From Spisula solida (lineage: Eukaryota; Mollusca; Bivalvia; Venerida; Mactridae): a DNA stretch of 64,000 nt. Both the position numbers and the translations under genes were made by a program. Position 1 is the first letter of the stretch. Each line of letters opens with the position of its first letter. Under the pieces are notes generated by a model. That model searched no databases. It had not been told where the DNA came from and saw only the letters and a program-made list of their open reading frames with translations. This document shows positions 33,501 through 46,085 of the stretch, in pieces. The stretch is taken from NCBI GenBank assembly GCA_947247005.1, contig OX365950.1, positions 50,692,761-50,756,760 of the forward strand, written 5' to 3'.

Positions 33501-34815
33501 GAAGTATTCGTTTAAAAATAAATAAGAAACGTTAAGGGTTGAAATGGAAATGTTCATAACCTACATAATAGTATCTTAGATAATATACGTATGGTAACTA
33601 CTCACGTGGTTAAGGGACGCTGTAGACAATGTGCCGCTGTCATGATGACGTCATTACTGATCAGAGATCCTCCACATTTAAATACATGTTCGGTATCTTC
33701 TTGTTGCACACTGATCCCAACCTGTCACACAAATCGTATAATACATGTAAGTTAAGAACCGCGTTAACAATGGATCGCATTTAGGTGTTCGGTACAAAGT
33801 ACCAATGTGCATTATGTTAATATGACGTCGCCAGACCGGTATGAACTTCTTGCAATAATAAAGATCTGTCCTTAGCTCGGAGAAACCGCCAACACTGACG
33901 CTTAAATAATTGAGCAGACAACTATAACGTATTTAATTGGCATGATCGAGAATTACGGACGGCGACGAAAGCATATACGAACTAGATGATCGCAGAAGTC
34001 AGTAATACAAAGTACCGCGCGACAACAATGACGTCAATCCGAGATGCGTTGACGCTGACCGACGTTTGTTATTAGGGAATAAGCTGAGATTTGTGAAACA
34101 TACACAAAACATTCTGATTGATATCTTACAAATGTCAAAGGTTATCTTAAATACATTAGTTACAATTTACATTTTTGTATGATGTTTAAATAACAAGTGA
34201 GCAGGTGCACGACGTCAACGACGTTATGAAATTAACGATGACGTGCGCCTGGTGGTAGAAAGTAACCATGTTGTATTGTATGTTTTTAAAAAATTCTATG
34301 AATATACTGGACATATTCCGATTAATGTTGGTGTGAGTTTATAAATGATATTGAAATATACGTAAATTATACTAAAAGTGTACGTTATTTTGGATCACTT
34401 CTTATAATATAACTCGCATCGTACCTGCCATGGCCATGTTTTAGGTAGATGAGCCTCGCCTGTTTGAGGTTCGGCTTCAATCTTTTTCGCACCACTGTCA
34501 GTTATATCTTTTGGAAAACAGTTACCTACAAAAACAACATAAATTATCGAAAATAATAATAGTAATTTTAAAAAATTCATTGATCACACAAATCTATATG
34601 ATGTTGTTCGTCTCAAATATTTTCAACAGAAGTCAGAAAGTATTCCATAGACAAAGAATAAAGTCATGTCCACGCTTAATAACATTATAACCACTTATAA
34701 TACATGTATTTGCTAATACATATTTTTCTAAACATTTATAAGTATAAAAGATAAATATTTTCTTACCATTTGTAATTAAACAAAACAGCAAAATTATCAT
34801 CCTTGCATTTCTCAT
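30567..34815 (-). CDS. Secreted chymotrypsin-like serine protease with NQP-repeat tail, 7 exons
   Basis: Minus-strand exons: 34815-34767, 34525-34425, 33721-33606, 33156-33066, 32463-32286, 31797-31646, 30893-30567. GT-AG junctions, phases 1,0,2,0,1,0, 337 residues. A signal peptide (MRNARMIILLFCLITNG) directs secretion. The S1 catalytic triad is complete: His81 (TAAHC), Asp134 (KNDIALLKL), Ser232 (GDSGGP). WPWQ before exon 3 and IIGWG are family marks. Position 189 (chymotrypsin numbering) is Ser (VSACLGDSGG), as in chymotrypsin rather than trypsin, so large hydrophobic P1 residues are the likely preference. The usual R-IVGG activation site is replaced by KK-IEAE, so activation may be unusual or absent. 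Residues 282-337 are seven NQPxxxx heptads plus a short end. Substrate and tissue are unknown. Confidence 0.88.
30596..30745 (-). repeat. Coding 21-bp minisatellite (NQPVxSS tail of the protease)
   Basis: Seven units of 21 bp, with GGTTGGTTGGATGACACC-type sequence on the plus strand, encode seven Asn-Gln-Pro heptads on the minus strand. They follow directly after the last helix of the protease domain (WIHQILVEF). The period keeps frame, so copy number can vary without loss of the stop. Confidence 0.9.
31225..31600. other. CpG-richer island in intron 6 of the protease gene
   Basis: This stretch is clearly richer in G, C and CpG (gcgcacacttcgtacgcttacagcgtg..) than the AT-rich introns around it. 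Short frames on both strands show no family resemblance. It may be an inserted repeat with unidentified ends. Confidence 0.4.
32641..32730. mobile_element. 90-bp palindromic MITE with perfect 10-bp target duplication
   Basis: Ends ACAGGTCCATGAAAAGTG and CACTTTTCATGGACCTGT are perfect inverted repeats. The centre is a second inverted pair (TATATATACATATTT / AAATATGTATATATA). The direct repeat GGGACACCAC flanks it exactly at 32631-32640 and 32731-32740. Ten-base duplications fit a Mutator-like group, but this is inference. It lies in intron 4 of the protease gene. Confidence 0.92.
33338..33395. repeat. Short hairpin in intron 3 of the protease gene
   Basis: CAGTGAAAATAAC occurs as direct repeats and is followed by its inverse GTTATTTTCACTG, which permits a 13-bp stem. 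Confidence 0.6.
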
Positions 34816-37320
34816 GTTTGTCCGAGGAACGCCTGTTTCTCTACTATCATTTTGAAACTATAGCAGCAACTATTGTGTTGCTACATGTTCTTCTTCGTTT
34901 GATTTCTTCGTTCGTTATTTAAAGCTAGATGTCCGTTCTTGCCGATTATATTTTTCTGAGAATCGCGTTATTGAACTTACGTGTATTCGTGCACGTATGT
35001 TCCCGAAATCTATGAATAAATAAAATTATTATATCCGCCGATTACTGGTATGGTTTGATGTAGTTACGTCGATACTCGTTAGTGTTGCAACCCGAGTGAC
35101 CAGTGCTTTCATTATTCGCATTGCTAGACAACTGCGTCATGCAGTATGCGTTAGAATCCCACAAAAGTATTGTTAAAAGGACAATGAGTACGAGTAATGT
35201 TGGTATTTTAACCTCATATATGTTTTATATTTATTGTTACATGATTCTGTGATCTTGTCTTTCAACACGAGGCTGTACCTTTAACGATGAGTTAAAAGGT
35301 CAATTGTGATCAGGCAGCATTGTTTATTTGACATTTTCAATATATGATAGATTCTTTATTTCGCAACTACAGGAATATCAGCAGTATGTTGATATAGCGT
35401 AAGCCGGGCTTTTATTACGACCTATCTAGACAGAATCCTTAGTATGTACAGTTAAACCACAATAATAAAAACACCATATGGGTGATATGACTCTTCACAA
35501 CTGGCCTTGTTCTAGAGTTGAATTAATATTGAGTTTGAATTTTAAAGCATAACGTTTAAAAATGAATGTGAAAATCTGTGTTTGTTTTGAGTTGGACTTA
35601 CTATACTAATGTAGCCTTAAAGCGAGATTTGACTTAATATGTTTAAATACTATTAAAAATAGAATTGTAATTCTTTGAATGTATGTACTTTTTGGTATGT
35701 TCAACTGCGAAGTAAATGTGTACGAGAGCTCCAGAAATATAATGTGAATCCACATAAATTAGTAAGTACACATTTCCAAACCAGTATTTCTTAAAGTTAA
35801 TACTACCTCGTCCAAAAGTCAACAAGAAAACTATTAATCAAACCGTTTCCGTATTTTCGTTCACAAACGCACGGAGCATATCTGACTCATTGGACCAATT
35901 ATAAAGAACAACAGAGAAAAATCAATCACTCCGGTAGAGGGCGGACGGGCATGAAGGCCAAATATCTTGATGCCGTATATAGAAAGTTTTAAGTCTGATT
36001 ATATTCCTGATACATGTTTGGTTCTTAATATAGACATCACTATAACATGGCACTTCAGTGTTGTTTCTATATTTGGAAACACATTGATTAGTCTTTGCTA
36101 TTTTGATCTGGAAACAGGATTTAATTTATCAGTTTTTAATACAAAAAATAACAATGCTCATTACATCATGCGATGTTTTCATCATCTCTATTTTATTATT
36201 CCCTTACCGGACATCGTAGGGAACCCAACCTGCACGCCAGTGATTATTTGTCTGGACCATAACCTTGTCACGTATTCTGTGAATTTAAAATATTTGTTCA
36301 TCAACCCTAAACGATATGTCATTCATAAAAAATTCGTCGATATGTTGAAGGTAACAAATAACCGCAATTTAGCTTGTAGTAACATCGTCTTATATTGCGA
36401 GCTTTTTAAATAAAAAATGTAACTTAGCACAACTGTTCACCACAATCAGACAGTGGGTCATGCCTATGTAGATATATCAAAGGTCAGGGACACACTTTGA
36501 TCTACATGTATAAAGGAATCCCTACCTACGATGTGTGTCCCAGAATAGCGTATAATTCTTGATTTAATCAGCCCAACACGTGATTACAAACGCTTTTCTG
36601 GGACAACCCACGTATACATGTATGTGCTGTCCACTCTTTGTAGTTTTATATTAAGCTCCAAAACCATCAGTATCAATCCAAAGTCAAATACACTTGACAC
36701 ATTGACAATGTAGTCGTTTTCCAAGAACTGATAGTGGCCAAAAGAGGCACGAATAGCATGCAGTTTTGTCACATTTTCTTACATTGGGTACGATCCGATT
36801 AGCTAAAATGCAACTCTGATTATGTTTTCTGAAACTTTCTTCAGTCCATCTCATTAAACTTTTTTCAAAGACATTTTGTTGACCCCGTAACTGTATCTAC
36901 TTGATGCTTTCAGTCAAGCCTATACGTAACTATTGTGTTATTGCTACATTGGTTCGAACAGGACGCCTGCTTTACTCCTTTATCACAGTATGGTACTAGA
37001 CAGCTTACAGTCCCATTGGTGTCTCATCTATGCCACTCCTGAGTTGGATGCATGCTATCTCAAGAGACCTACAATTATTCGTATACATGTCTCCCATACA
37101 CACTGGTCATGCATTGACTTTTTGTGTGACATAGACGGGACCCTGTTATTAATTAGTCTTTAACTTATTTTAGGTTTTGCTCATGTTTAATTTCTTAAGA
37201 AGTATTAAATTTAAGAACGACTCGATGTTTTATTTACGTTTTATTAATACATAGGTACCTCGTATATTTAAAATGAGATTCATTTATGGCAAACATGACA
37301 ACATAATTATACGGTTCTAC

Positions 37321-37356
<36 letters not shown>

Positions 37357-38038
37357 GACAGACAGACACAGACAAATAGAACTGGCACATATTGTATACC
37401 AGTATTCACTCACAAACCAATATTATGTATATCTCTAACATTATAATAGCTAGAAGTGAAAAGTTTTGAGTAGCATCTACTGTTAACCTAGAAATTATTG
37501 TGCGCGATTTAGTTTCGCGGAGTTCGCGAATGGTATAATTTCGCGAAATTAAGTCGCCGCGAAAGTGCTAAAAACATTAATATGGACACTGCAGGAAACT
37601 TAAAAACGCGAACAATTGTAGTTACTGCAGGCGAAGTTTCATAGTCAAACGTTTTAATGTTATTAATGTACGTTTGCTCTACAATGACACACTCAATCAC
37701 TCGACATCGAACACATTTTACATACACCCGTTTGCTTTGACACATCATGTATCGTTGGGATAGAGTTCAGCATTACATTTTCGTGTATGTTTCTTATTTT
37801 GTATGGCACTGTGAAACTTACTCATTTGTCAGAGTCAACTTTTTCCCGAGATCACTGTTGGCTATTGTTTTCTTATTGTGAGTTTTGTTTTTAATACATA
37901 CGAACGTCTCTCATGTGTTAGCATAATTATTAATAATTGACACGTTTTCTAATGTATTGGTACAATTCTTAACAGCATTCACCTGTATAGCATGGTCAAT
38001 CTCGGGACAAGTTATACACACGTATTGAATAAATGTAA
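34816..38038. other. Intergenic region between the protease and mucin-like genes
   Basis: Contains a (CA)n/(CAGA)n microsatellite at about 37325-37372 and a TTCGCG-rich stretch at 37505-37570 that looks like part of a dispersed repeat (tttcgcggagttcgcgaa). A 148-codon frame at 35967-36413 has no recognisable domain and is within chance expectation. The protease promoter should lie just right of 34815. Confidence 0.5.
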
Positions 38039-40770
38039 TCACAAAAAGTGCTCTATCTCTTCTTCCTGTACTGTATATTTGGTATTACCGTTCACCTCTT
38101 CGTCATAATTAGAAAATGTCGGATTATTTACCCCTAGACATGAAATACATGTGTCTTGACCAAGTAACGATTTCTTTACGAGTTCATCGCTCCTAGTCGA
38201 CCCGTCAGAAATGGATGAATCGTTGGCAGTTCCACGGGTTCCATGTGCATGTTTGCTGCTCAAAACACCTACCACCAGTCCATGCGCATGATCACGCATG
38301 CGCACATGTATTTTATCAGCGTTAATATTTAACTTATCATAATGATCCTCAACATCCGGTCCATTCACGTGTCGTGACATTGGACCAACTCTTGTCATAG
38401 GAACCCTGTCTGCTTTCCGTTTGCTATTCTCACGATAAAATACTTTTGGACGTGGAATTTTAGTAAGTGTGAAATCTGATAACTTCAAACTTATGTGAGG
38501 CATGTCGGACAGATTAAACGAGGAGGATCGTTTTCTTTTGTAACATTCCCGAAACATAACAATACACAACATAACCACTAACACTGCAAACAGAAAGGAT
38601 GCTACACCAATGATGACAAAATCCGCAACTTCAAGATGACCCACTGCAGACATATCATCGATTCCGTCGGTAACCTTAATATCGTCCAGTATTTCTACTC
38701 GAGTCGATGAGAAGTTTAACTCTCTTACACTGTCAGGTATTCTAACATGAAAACTTGATGACACAATATCTTGCTGAGAAGAACTCAACATACGACTATC
38801 GTTCACAACCAAATGCACGATAACTCTAAAAGGATCGCACAACATTTTCTCCATCTTGACATTGTCTGTGTCTATATCAAGCCCTGTTCTAGATTCTACA
38901 TCTTCTGCCCACGCCTTTAGGAATTCTTCTTGAAGTAGAATGCTATCTCTTAGAAGATGGCAGTTCCCATTAAAGGTAATCATAACTCGTGTTTGAGATC
39001 TTCCATCTGGACCAGTTGTGTTTGTGGAGTCTTCACTGGAAGTATCTGGAACAGTTGAAGTTGTTGTGCTATCTGGTGTAACAGAAACAGACACGTGCGA
39101 ACCTTCAATGGTTTCCGAGGTCACAAAGCTTGAAGACGTTGGTGAAATAGAAGTAGGCAATACTGATGAATACCGAAGAGAAGTTATTGAAGTTTGAACA
39201 ATTGAAGCTGAAGTAGATTCGGGTATATCCGGTAAAGACGAACCAGATGATGTTTGAGACCAATCAGAGCTGGAATCGTATCGTTCTATCCGTAGTGTTG
39301 ATGGGTATAAAGTAACCTGTTCGATCGAACTAATCGTACTAGTTTTAGATAATGATCCGGAGATGTCAGAGACATCCACCAGTGTTGGTATTCCAGTAGA
39401 CACGATTGGTGTAGACACTAGGTCGTGTGTGGGTTCAACGATACTGGGAGAAATACTGGACTGGAGACTGGACTGGATCCTTGGATGTACCTCTGATGTT
39501 GCAGAAGAAGTAGAATTGAAAGTTAGCAAACTGCTTGATGAAGATAATATCTCACTTGCAGCTGTCTCAGTCAGACTTGAAGTTGTAATAATCGAATCTG
39601 AAGTTGTGTCAATCGGACTTGAAGTTGTCACATTTGATCCGGAAGTTGTCACAATCGCACTGGCTGTTGTCCCTATTGAATTTGAAATTCTTCCTATTGA
39701 ACTGGATGTTGTCATAATTGGACTAGAAGTTGTTACTATTGAAGTGGATCTCGTCACAGACAAACTACTGTACGCTGTGTCACTAGTATCCGAATAACCA
39801 TGGTCTGTTGAAAGTGATCTCGAAACAGTTGATGATACCGAAGTGGGAGAAGCAACTTCACTAGTTGCGTTTATAATGTTATGCAGAGCGTCACTTGTCA
39901 ACGCCGATGATGTAGATACACTCTGGTTAAACTCTGTTTGATTGAACAACGGTGTGGATTGACTGAAAACTTCTGTTTGAAACATTGACGTACTTTCAGC
40001 AGACGACACTAAACGAGACGACGTTGGTGTGGTTATTACATCTACTAATGTATCAGTTGTGCTTATGTTTATCGTCTCGGACAGTATTGGTGAGGTGGTC
40101 ATGATAGAAGTAGACAATTCTAGAACTTTTGACGAACTGACATCCGCTATACTTGATTGCAATGTGATGTCGTTTACAACAGAACTACTTAATTGTTCAC
40201 TAACAGAACTAGTACCTGCAGTGCCAATATCGGTGGTAGTATATGTGGGTGTTGCATTAATCGTATTGGATACATTCAATGTGTCAGTATATGTTTCACT
40301 ACTGGTGGAAATAGTCTCTTCATTCATGATTTGACTCGTAACAACACTTGTTGAATTGACTTCTGTCACTGAATATGTTGAAAAACTGCCTGATTGGACG
40401 GAAATTATTGTTGACGACAACGATATGCTAGATGATCCATAGACGTTGGTGGTTTTCACCGTTCCACTTACTGACACTCGCGCGGAATCGCTTATTGATG
40501 ATGCTACAACCGAGGTGGTAGATATGACGTCATTGATGGATGCCACAGAGGTATTGTTTGCAGCGGCTGCTGTCAAACTTGAACTAAACAGGTTAATGGA
40601 ATTAGGAGTTGAAATAGAACTTATCTCGACCGTAAACAACGAAGGTGTGTGTATTAATGTAGATGATACCGGTACTTGGCCCTCGTGTGATGAAAACGTA
40701 ACTGTAGAAAACGACGTCTCGACATCAGAAATATTGGATGATGAAACATTCCCAACTTTTGCATCCGCCA
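38039..40770 (-). CDS. Mucin-like single-pass membrane protein, large 3' exon
   Basis: The minus-strand frame is open from 40912 to the stop at 38039, but a strong acceptor (accttttttcttgCAG|TGGCGG) marks 40770 as the likely exon start, leaving about 910 residues entered in phase 1. Numbered on the 957-codon frame: roughly 50-633 are Ser/Thr/Val/Ile-rich with TTSS-type runs and many NxS/T sites, expected to be heavily O- and N-glycosylated. Residues 634-761 form a compact domain with two cysteines (NGNC, LCDP), SEA-like in position but not proven. Residues 762-786 are the membrane segment (FVIIGVASFLFAVLVVMLCI). A 171-residue cytosolic tail follows with KRKR stop-transfer and NNPTF, an NPxF-type sorting motif. 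Probable cell-surface protein; no family name can be given. Confidence 0.8.
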
Positions 40771-41229
40771 CTGCAAGAAAAAAGGTACACATTGTCTTAG
40801 ATAAAAAGACAATAAGGAATCGGATAGGGAAAGCAGCAAGCAATTGAAACTGCCGATCATGCAAGGCACTGGTAGGAGTACACGGATTATAAGTCACAAG
40901 GACAAACACCATAATTGGCTTATAAGTAGTTAATTCACCACAAAAATGATATCAGTTAGATGGACGCCGTCGGTGTGTAAGTATAGCAGATAGAGCAAGT
41001 ACTTCCCAATTACATGTTCATGTAGTATCAGTTACTGAATCAATTGTGTCACTAACTCGTATCAAAATGTTGAACCATTTTATTGAATGGTATTCGGCGA
41101 CAGACAGAATCACTGATTTAAGGGTTATTTTATTAACAACAAGCAGCTGTCTTGCGTTATTCAAAGATCGGGCGTCAGTTTATCAAACCATCTATTAGTT
41201 CTAGTTGGCACTTTTAAACCATGTAACAC

Positions 41230-41300
41230 GATAATAATATTTCTGGCAGGGAAGGCAACACTCAACGGTTTCAGCAGAATACAACAGGCACACAATGAAC
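41230..41300 (-). repeat. Interspersed repeat D, minus-strand copy
   Basis: The reverse complement reads CATTGTGTGCCTGTTGTATT, then ctgctgaaaccgttgagtgttgccttccctg. It matches the repeat D core seen near 4435, 7296 and 43262. Confidence 0.5.
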
Positions 41301-41352
41301 AGTAGGTAAATGTGTAGCTCAGCATGAAAGTCAAAATGACGAATTATAAATA

Positions 41353-41535
41353 CAGTACAACCTTTGAAGAGTCGAACAACATTTGGAAGCTGCAAATAGT
41401 GACCGTTGTTTAGAGGCTGTTGCTCTGTAGAGGTTAAATGTATATAGTAAATAATACCGACTTAGGGAAATTGTGAAGGTGTTATTATAGAAAGGTTGTT
41501 GCTCTCCAGAGGGCCACTCAGGAGAGGTTTTACTG
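41353..41535. mobile_element. Short pogo-like MITE with TA duplication
   Basis: Flanked by TA at 41351-41352 and 41536-41537. Ends are CAGTACAACCTTTGAAGAG and, inverted, CAGTAAAACCTCTCCTGAG. The interior holds diverged inner repeats (gaggctgttgctctgtagagg, aaggttgttgctctccagagg). It is 183 bp and non-coding. Confidence 0.7.
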
Positions 41536-41754
41536 TATTCATAATTGTATCTTAAATTGTTCTTACTCGGAAATATTTGAAGCTGTAAAAGCACACAAAC
41601 TGATAGACACCAACGAAAGGTATACAAGGTCACCATAGCTTCAATAGTGTGTTCTCTGAAAGTAGACAAAACAATTATTATTGATATGCACAAGTATACT
41701 GTACGTTTTCTCGTTAATTCGTGGATTCGGCACGTACGATCTTCCAGATTCCAA

Positions 41755-42460
41755 AATCGACGAGACACCCCGAATCGACGAGACACCCCGAATCGACGAG
41801 ACACCCCGAATCGACAATACACTGAATCGACGAGACACCCTGAATCGACGAGACACTCTGAATCGACGAGACACCCTGAATCGACGAGACACCCTGAATC
41901 GACGAGACACTCTGAATCGACGAGACACCCTGAATCGACGAGACACCCCGAATCGACGAGACACTCTGAATCGACGAGACACCCTGAATCGACGAGACAC
42001 CCTGAATCGCCGAGACACTCTGAATCGACGAGACACCCTGAATCGACGAGACACCCTGAATCGACGAGACACTCTGAATCGACGAGACACTCTGAATCGA
42101 CGAGACACTCTGAATCGACGAGACACCCCGAATCGACAATACCCTGAATCGACGAGACACCCTGAATCAACGAGACACTCTGAATCGACGAGACACCCCG
42201 AATCGACGAGACACCCCGAATCGACGAGACACCCCGAATCGACGAACCCCGAATCGACGAACCCCGAATCGACGAGACACCCTGAATCGACGAGACACCC
42301 CCGAATCGACGAGACACCCCGAATCGACGAGACACCCCGAATCGACGAGACACCCCGAATCGACGAGACACCCCCGAATCGACGAGACACCCCGAATCGA
42401 CGAGACACCCCGAATAGACGAGACACCCCGAATCGACGAGACACCCTGAATCGACAAGAA
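41755..42460. repeat. 17-bp satellite, about 40 copies
   Basis: The unit GAATCGACGAGACACCC (variants ccctg, cccg, ctctg) is repeated head to tail. A few units are shortened, for example gaatcgacgaacccc near 42240-42270. Because 17 is not a multiple of 3, and the unit and its complement have no stop codon in any frame, several long overlapping frames (up to 346 codons) appear on both strands. These are artefacts. Confidence 0.95.
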
Positions 42461-42614
42461 TAAGAGTACAATGTACTTGAAATATTCACACAATATTATT
42501 GACGTGTCCGTACCATACCCAGTCCTATGTAACAAATGTCGGCATTGTTATGAAGAGAATTGGATTCACGATTATTTATAGCCTGTGTAACATACTTTCT
42601 TGTTTTGCACAGGG

Positions 42615-42748
42615 ACTTGTGTGGTTACAATAAGAACTAAGCATACCACGTGATGATAACTCTGACTGTTGTGTGTAGAGGGTGCGGTTACAATAAGAAC
42701 TAAGCATAACACGTGATGATAACTCTGACTGTCACGTGTGTAGAGGTT
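42615..42748. repeat. Two-copy, about 60-bp tandem duplication
   Basis: GGTTACAATAAGAACTAAGC, then ata(c/a)cacgtgatgataactctgactgt, occurs twice. Each copy contains CACGTG. Confidence 0.85.
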
Positions 42749-44280
42749 GATGCATTAGAAGAGTTTTATTTACTATAATTCATAAAGCTAATATTTTTAG
42801 AGTGCTGTGTCGCTTTGAAATATTCTGCCATAGAATTACAGGAAAATGCAGAGGAATATAATTTTATTGATATGGAATTGATTTTCATTATGACACCGGC
42901 TGGTCATTCAGGCTTATATAATATGATTATTCCGCTACATAGATATACACGTTATATAATATTTGAACCATCGGGGAATCTTGATCAACTTCTACTGCTA
43001 CTATGTATGAGTAACGAAGCAACGACTAGAAGTAATGTTTTACTGCCGTCAGATTTGACGGATCATACCACTTTAGATATTAAATAATTTCTTGTATCAC
43101 CGATGTTCAAATTTGACTTACAGTTTCACAGTGCAGAATGTAGCATCCAAATGCATTACCATAGTAACATGTAAACTGGTTGATTATTAATTTACATTTA
43201 AGGTACGATATATTAACAACAGCCAATGCTTTTTGACAGCTGAAACTTTCAGCGGTTTAGTTTCATTTTCTCGTGCAGTTGTGTGTTGTGATTATGGTTT
43301 GTGTTATTTATGTTTCCTGTGCTGAGCTGTTTCAGTTGGATGCTGCCTTCCCTGTTTCGTTTGTCATTATCTTTTTTTAAAACAAACTTGAACTATCCGA
43401 CTATATAGCCTCCCTCAGGGGAACTATGTACATTTAAATGCACTCCAAATATTTATGTATTGTCTATATTAATGACTGCGTTTTTTAAACTGAGCGTATG
43501 GTTTTGAGTTTGATTGAGCTCGATTTAGTGTCTCTTTAATAGTTTTGAAACATCGGAAATAGTTGGCATGTGGGGCTTGATGACTAAATACTAGATGCAA
43601 AACGATAAATTTAAACAAGCAGAAGTTTATAGGTTTTTGTAAATGGTATTTAATAACGTATAAGAATCATTGTAATATGTACATGTATATTGTTGTTAGT
43701 GTGTAAAAGTAGGTCTATCCAGGACACTTAGGGTTATTAATTGATTTAATAAAGATAGTATAATGTATATTTGTATTTATGTATTGTTGGCTGATACCAG
43801 TATCATAGAGACGGTTCCCTGTACAATGAGTACACGTCAAGGCTACCCATAGTCCTAATATTTTTTCAATATATAGGAAGCTTTGTCCATAAAACTGTAA
43901 CGGACGAATGGACAAATGGACCAACGGACGAACGGAACGGACAGGACAATCACTATAAATTATGCCTCCGCATCAGTAGATGCCGGGGCATAACAATCGG
44001 ACAGGAATGGCAGTTCTCACCAGAAACAGTCGAACACAGAAAACAGCAATAACACAGACCACAATCACACAGCACAAAATGCGATTGTTTTCATTTTTTC
44101 AGTTCATGTTCAGTTCATTGGTTTGTTATCAATTGTTCAATTAAAATGAAATTAAAATGTTGGTGATATTAAAAATTTGACGTATACTGTAGTTATTGGG
44201 TAAAACATTCACCAATATCAGACTTTGCACATGTACACACACGTGTGTCCACTGGTAACTGTATCAAAGAGTAAAAACAT
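42749..44280. other. Gene-poor spacer with two repeat D copies
   Basis: Repeat D copies lie at about 43262-43360 (plus) and about 44010-44075 (minus). A 90-codon frame at 42815-43087 has no domain or splice support. Confidence 0.45.
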
Positions 44281-44299
44281 CTTTAATAAAATTTACCTT

Positions 44300-44685
44300 A
44301 TCTTAGAAAGGTGCATTTGCACTAAAGTGGTCAGATTTTCATGGTATCAAAAACAAGAATTGGCTTTCGCTATCTTCATAAAGTAATTACATTCATAGAC
44401 AAAATCGTTAGAACTACTTCAATGCAAAATCTTATCAAAATTGATCAACTAATTAAATATTTATACAATGAAATGTATACCACAGTGTCAGTCACTGAGG
44501 TGCATTCAATAGAAACGACAATGCTATTTTAAACAAGAAAAAGAAAGTGATTTCACGCCCTATGGGTTTATTTATGGACGGATTTTTAACAACAGTATTA
44601 ATGAAAAGTTTATTAAAAACAAACTGCACCTCAGTGACTGTGTGGTCAATTTCCCGTGTTATGAACCTTTCTAAGATATTATAAA
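44300..44685. mobile_element. Possible foldback element
   Basis: TCTTAGAAAGGT at the left and ACCTTTCTAAGA at the right (read on the plus strand as aacctttctaagatatt) are inverted. An inner pair ACCACAGTGTCAGTCACTGA / TCAGTGACTGTGTGGT is also inverted. The boundaries are uncertain. Small open frames inside are not supported. Confidence 0.45.
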
Positions 44686-45151
44686 TTTAAAAAAGTTTTA
44701 CATTGATTCAGTTACCTGTGCGTGCATCCTGTATGAAGCAGAAACTGCAAAAGAACACTAATAATAATATGCCATTGGTCGTTCATGAATTATATACCCT
44801 TAAATATGAAATATTTGAAGAGAGTAAATGCGTTTCTTTTGTCAATCAGTGTATTTTTGAAGCTAGAAATCATAATACTATTATAACATGCAGCGTAACA
44901 CTGATAAACGAACACAGTGATCTCTCAAATAATTGTTTAATCTAAACACAAAAATATCAGTATAACATTATACAGCTGTCACAAACCAAAACAAACCGTC
45001 CTGTGATAGATACCAACACACAACATACAAGTTTACGTGTTCTCGTAACATGTAACTAACTCTATAAGTCGAAGTACCTAGTATCACCAGCTAGAGTTTG
45101 CTTAATCAATATGTATATTTATTATATACATTCCGCTATAGACTTTCATAC

Positions 45152-45255
45152 CCTGGTAGCGATGGGTACCATCAGAAAAGATGTATCGAGAGTGATTAAT
45201 ATTACATATTAAAGTTGTAAGAACTTGTTTCACGATCGACCTAAAATAAAATTAG
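45152..45255 (+). repeat. SINE family G, 3' part only
   Basis: GGTAGCGATGGGTACCATCA, then gtatcgagagtgattaatatt and cttgtttcacgatcgacctaaaataaa, correspond to the 3' half of the copy at 46086-46342. Confidence 0.6.
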
Positions 45256-46085
45256 AATACTAGTACTGTTGTGCCGTGCATAAGTGAGTTTATTTTGTGC
45301 AAACGGTATAGGCCGATGCACATATTAAAACGTTTTAGTCATTTTAATTTTATATTTTGATTTCCGGTAATTTTTCAGTCAGATTAAGATAATAGGTATC
45401 GACGCAAAATGGTTGACGTTTTAATCCGTGCATTTTTGTCCGATTGAAACGGATGGTGTTGTGACTTGTAAGTCATCAAACAATAGAAGGTGATACAAGT
45501 GTTTTTAGACCAATCTCTTCTGTAGCCGCTAGGTCGGATTTTGTATCAATAAGTATTCATGGAACCATTTTGTCATTATTTGCTCACAGCTTAAGTTAAA
45601 TTGAAATATGTGTGTAAAATACGGAAATATAAATGGTTGATGCAAATTTGCATAATCTGTATGAAATCATTTAATTGGTTAAAACAGAAGCCACGCCCTA
45701 CTGGTGGACGTTCTGTAAAGGTTTTGGAGGTATTCGAACTTGGTTCTCCAAGCTGAACGTATCAATGGTTTTCCATTAGAATTCAATTACGCAGTTAATA
45801 TTACATTTGTTTGGATTTTACCAACATTGACTATATCTTGTTATTATATTATTGTTGATTGTGGACTTGTGAGAATTCTCACGCGCAAAATACAAAGTTT
45901 GGACATCCGAACAGTCGTTAGTTCTACTTTATTCCAACAACGGTGAATGCCAGAAAACCGTGCATCACAGTACTATCAAAATATAGTCTATTAGTATTAC
46001 AAGTTTGTTGATAGCGCGAAATGTAAGTTTTCTTAAATACAATGTTTGTGTAATATACTTTACTGTTACCATGGATATAAAAACA

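Noticed and set aside
35967..36413. 148-codon plus-strand frame
   Set aside because: No domain, signal peptide or splice context. One frame of this length is expected by chance in 64 kb on six frames.
39363..40847. Three plus-strand frames of 101-144 codons opposite the mucin-like exon
   Set aside because: Shadows of the repetitive Ser/Thr codons on the coding minus strand.
40771..40912. N-terminal extension of the mucin-like frame, with a possible leader, as coding sequence
   Set aside because: A strong pyrimidine-rich acceptor at 40771-40773 makes intron more likely. Kept as an alternative start only.
41331..42489. Several long overlapping frames (148-346 codons) on both strands
   Set aside because: By-products of a 17-bp satellite lacking stop codons in all frames.
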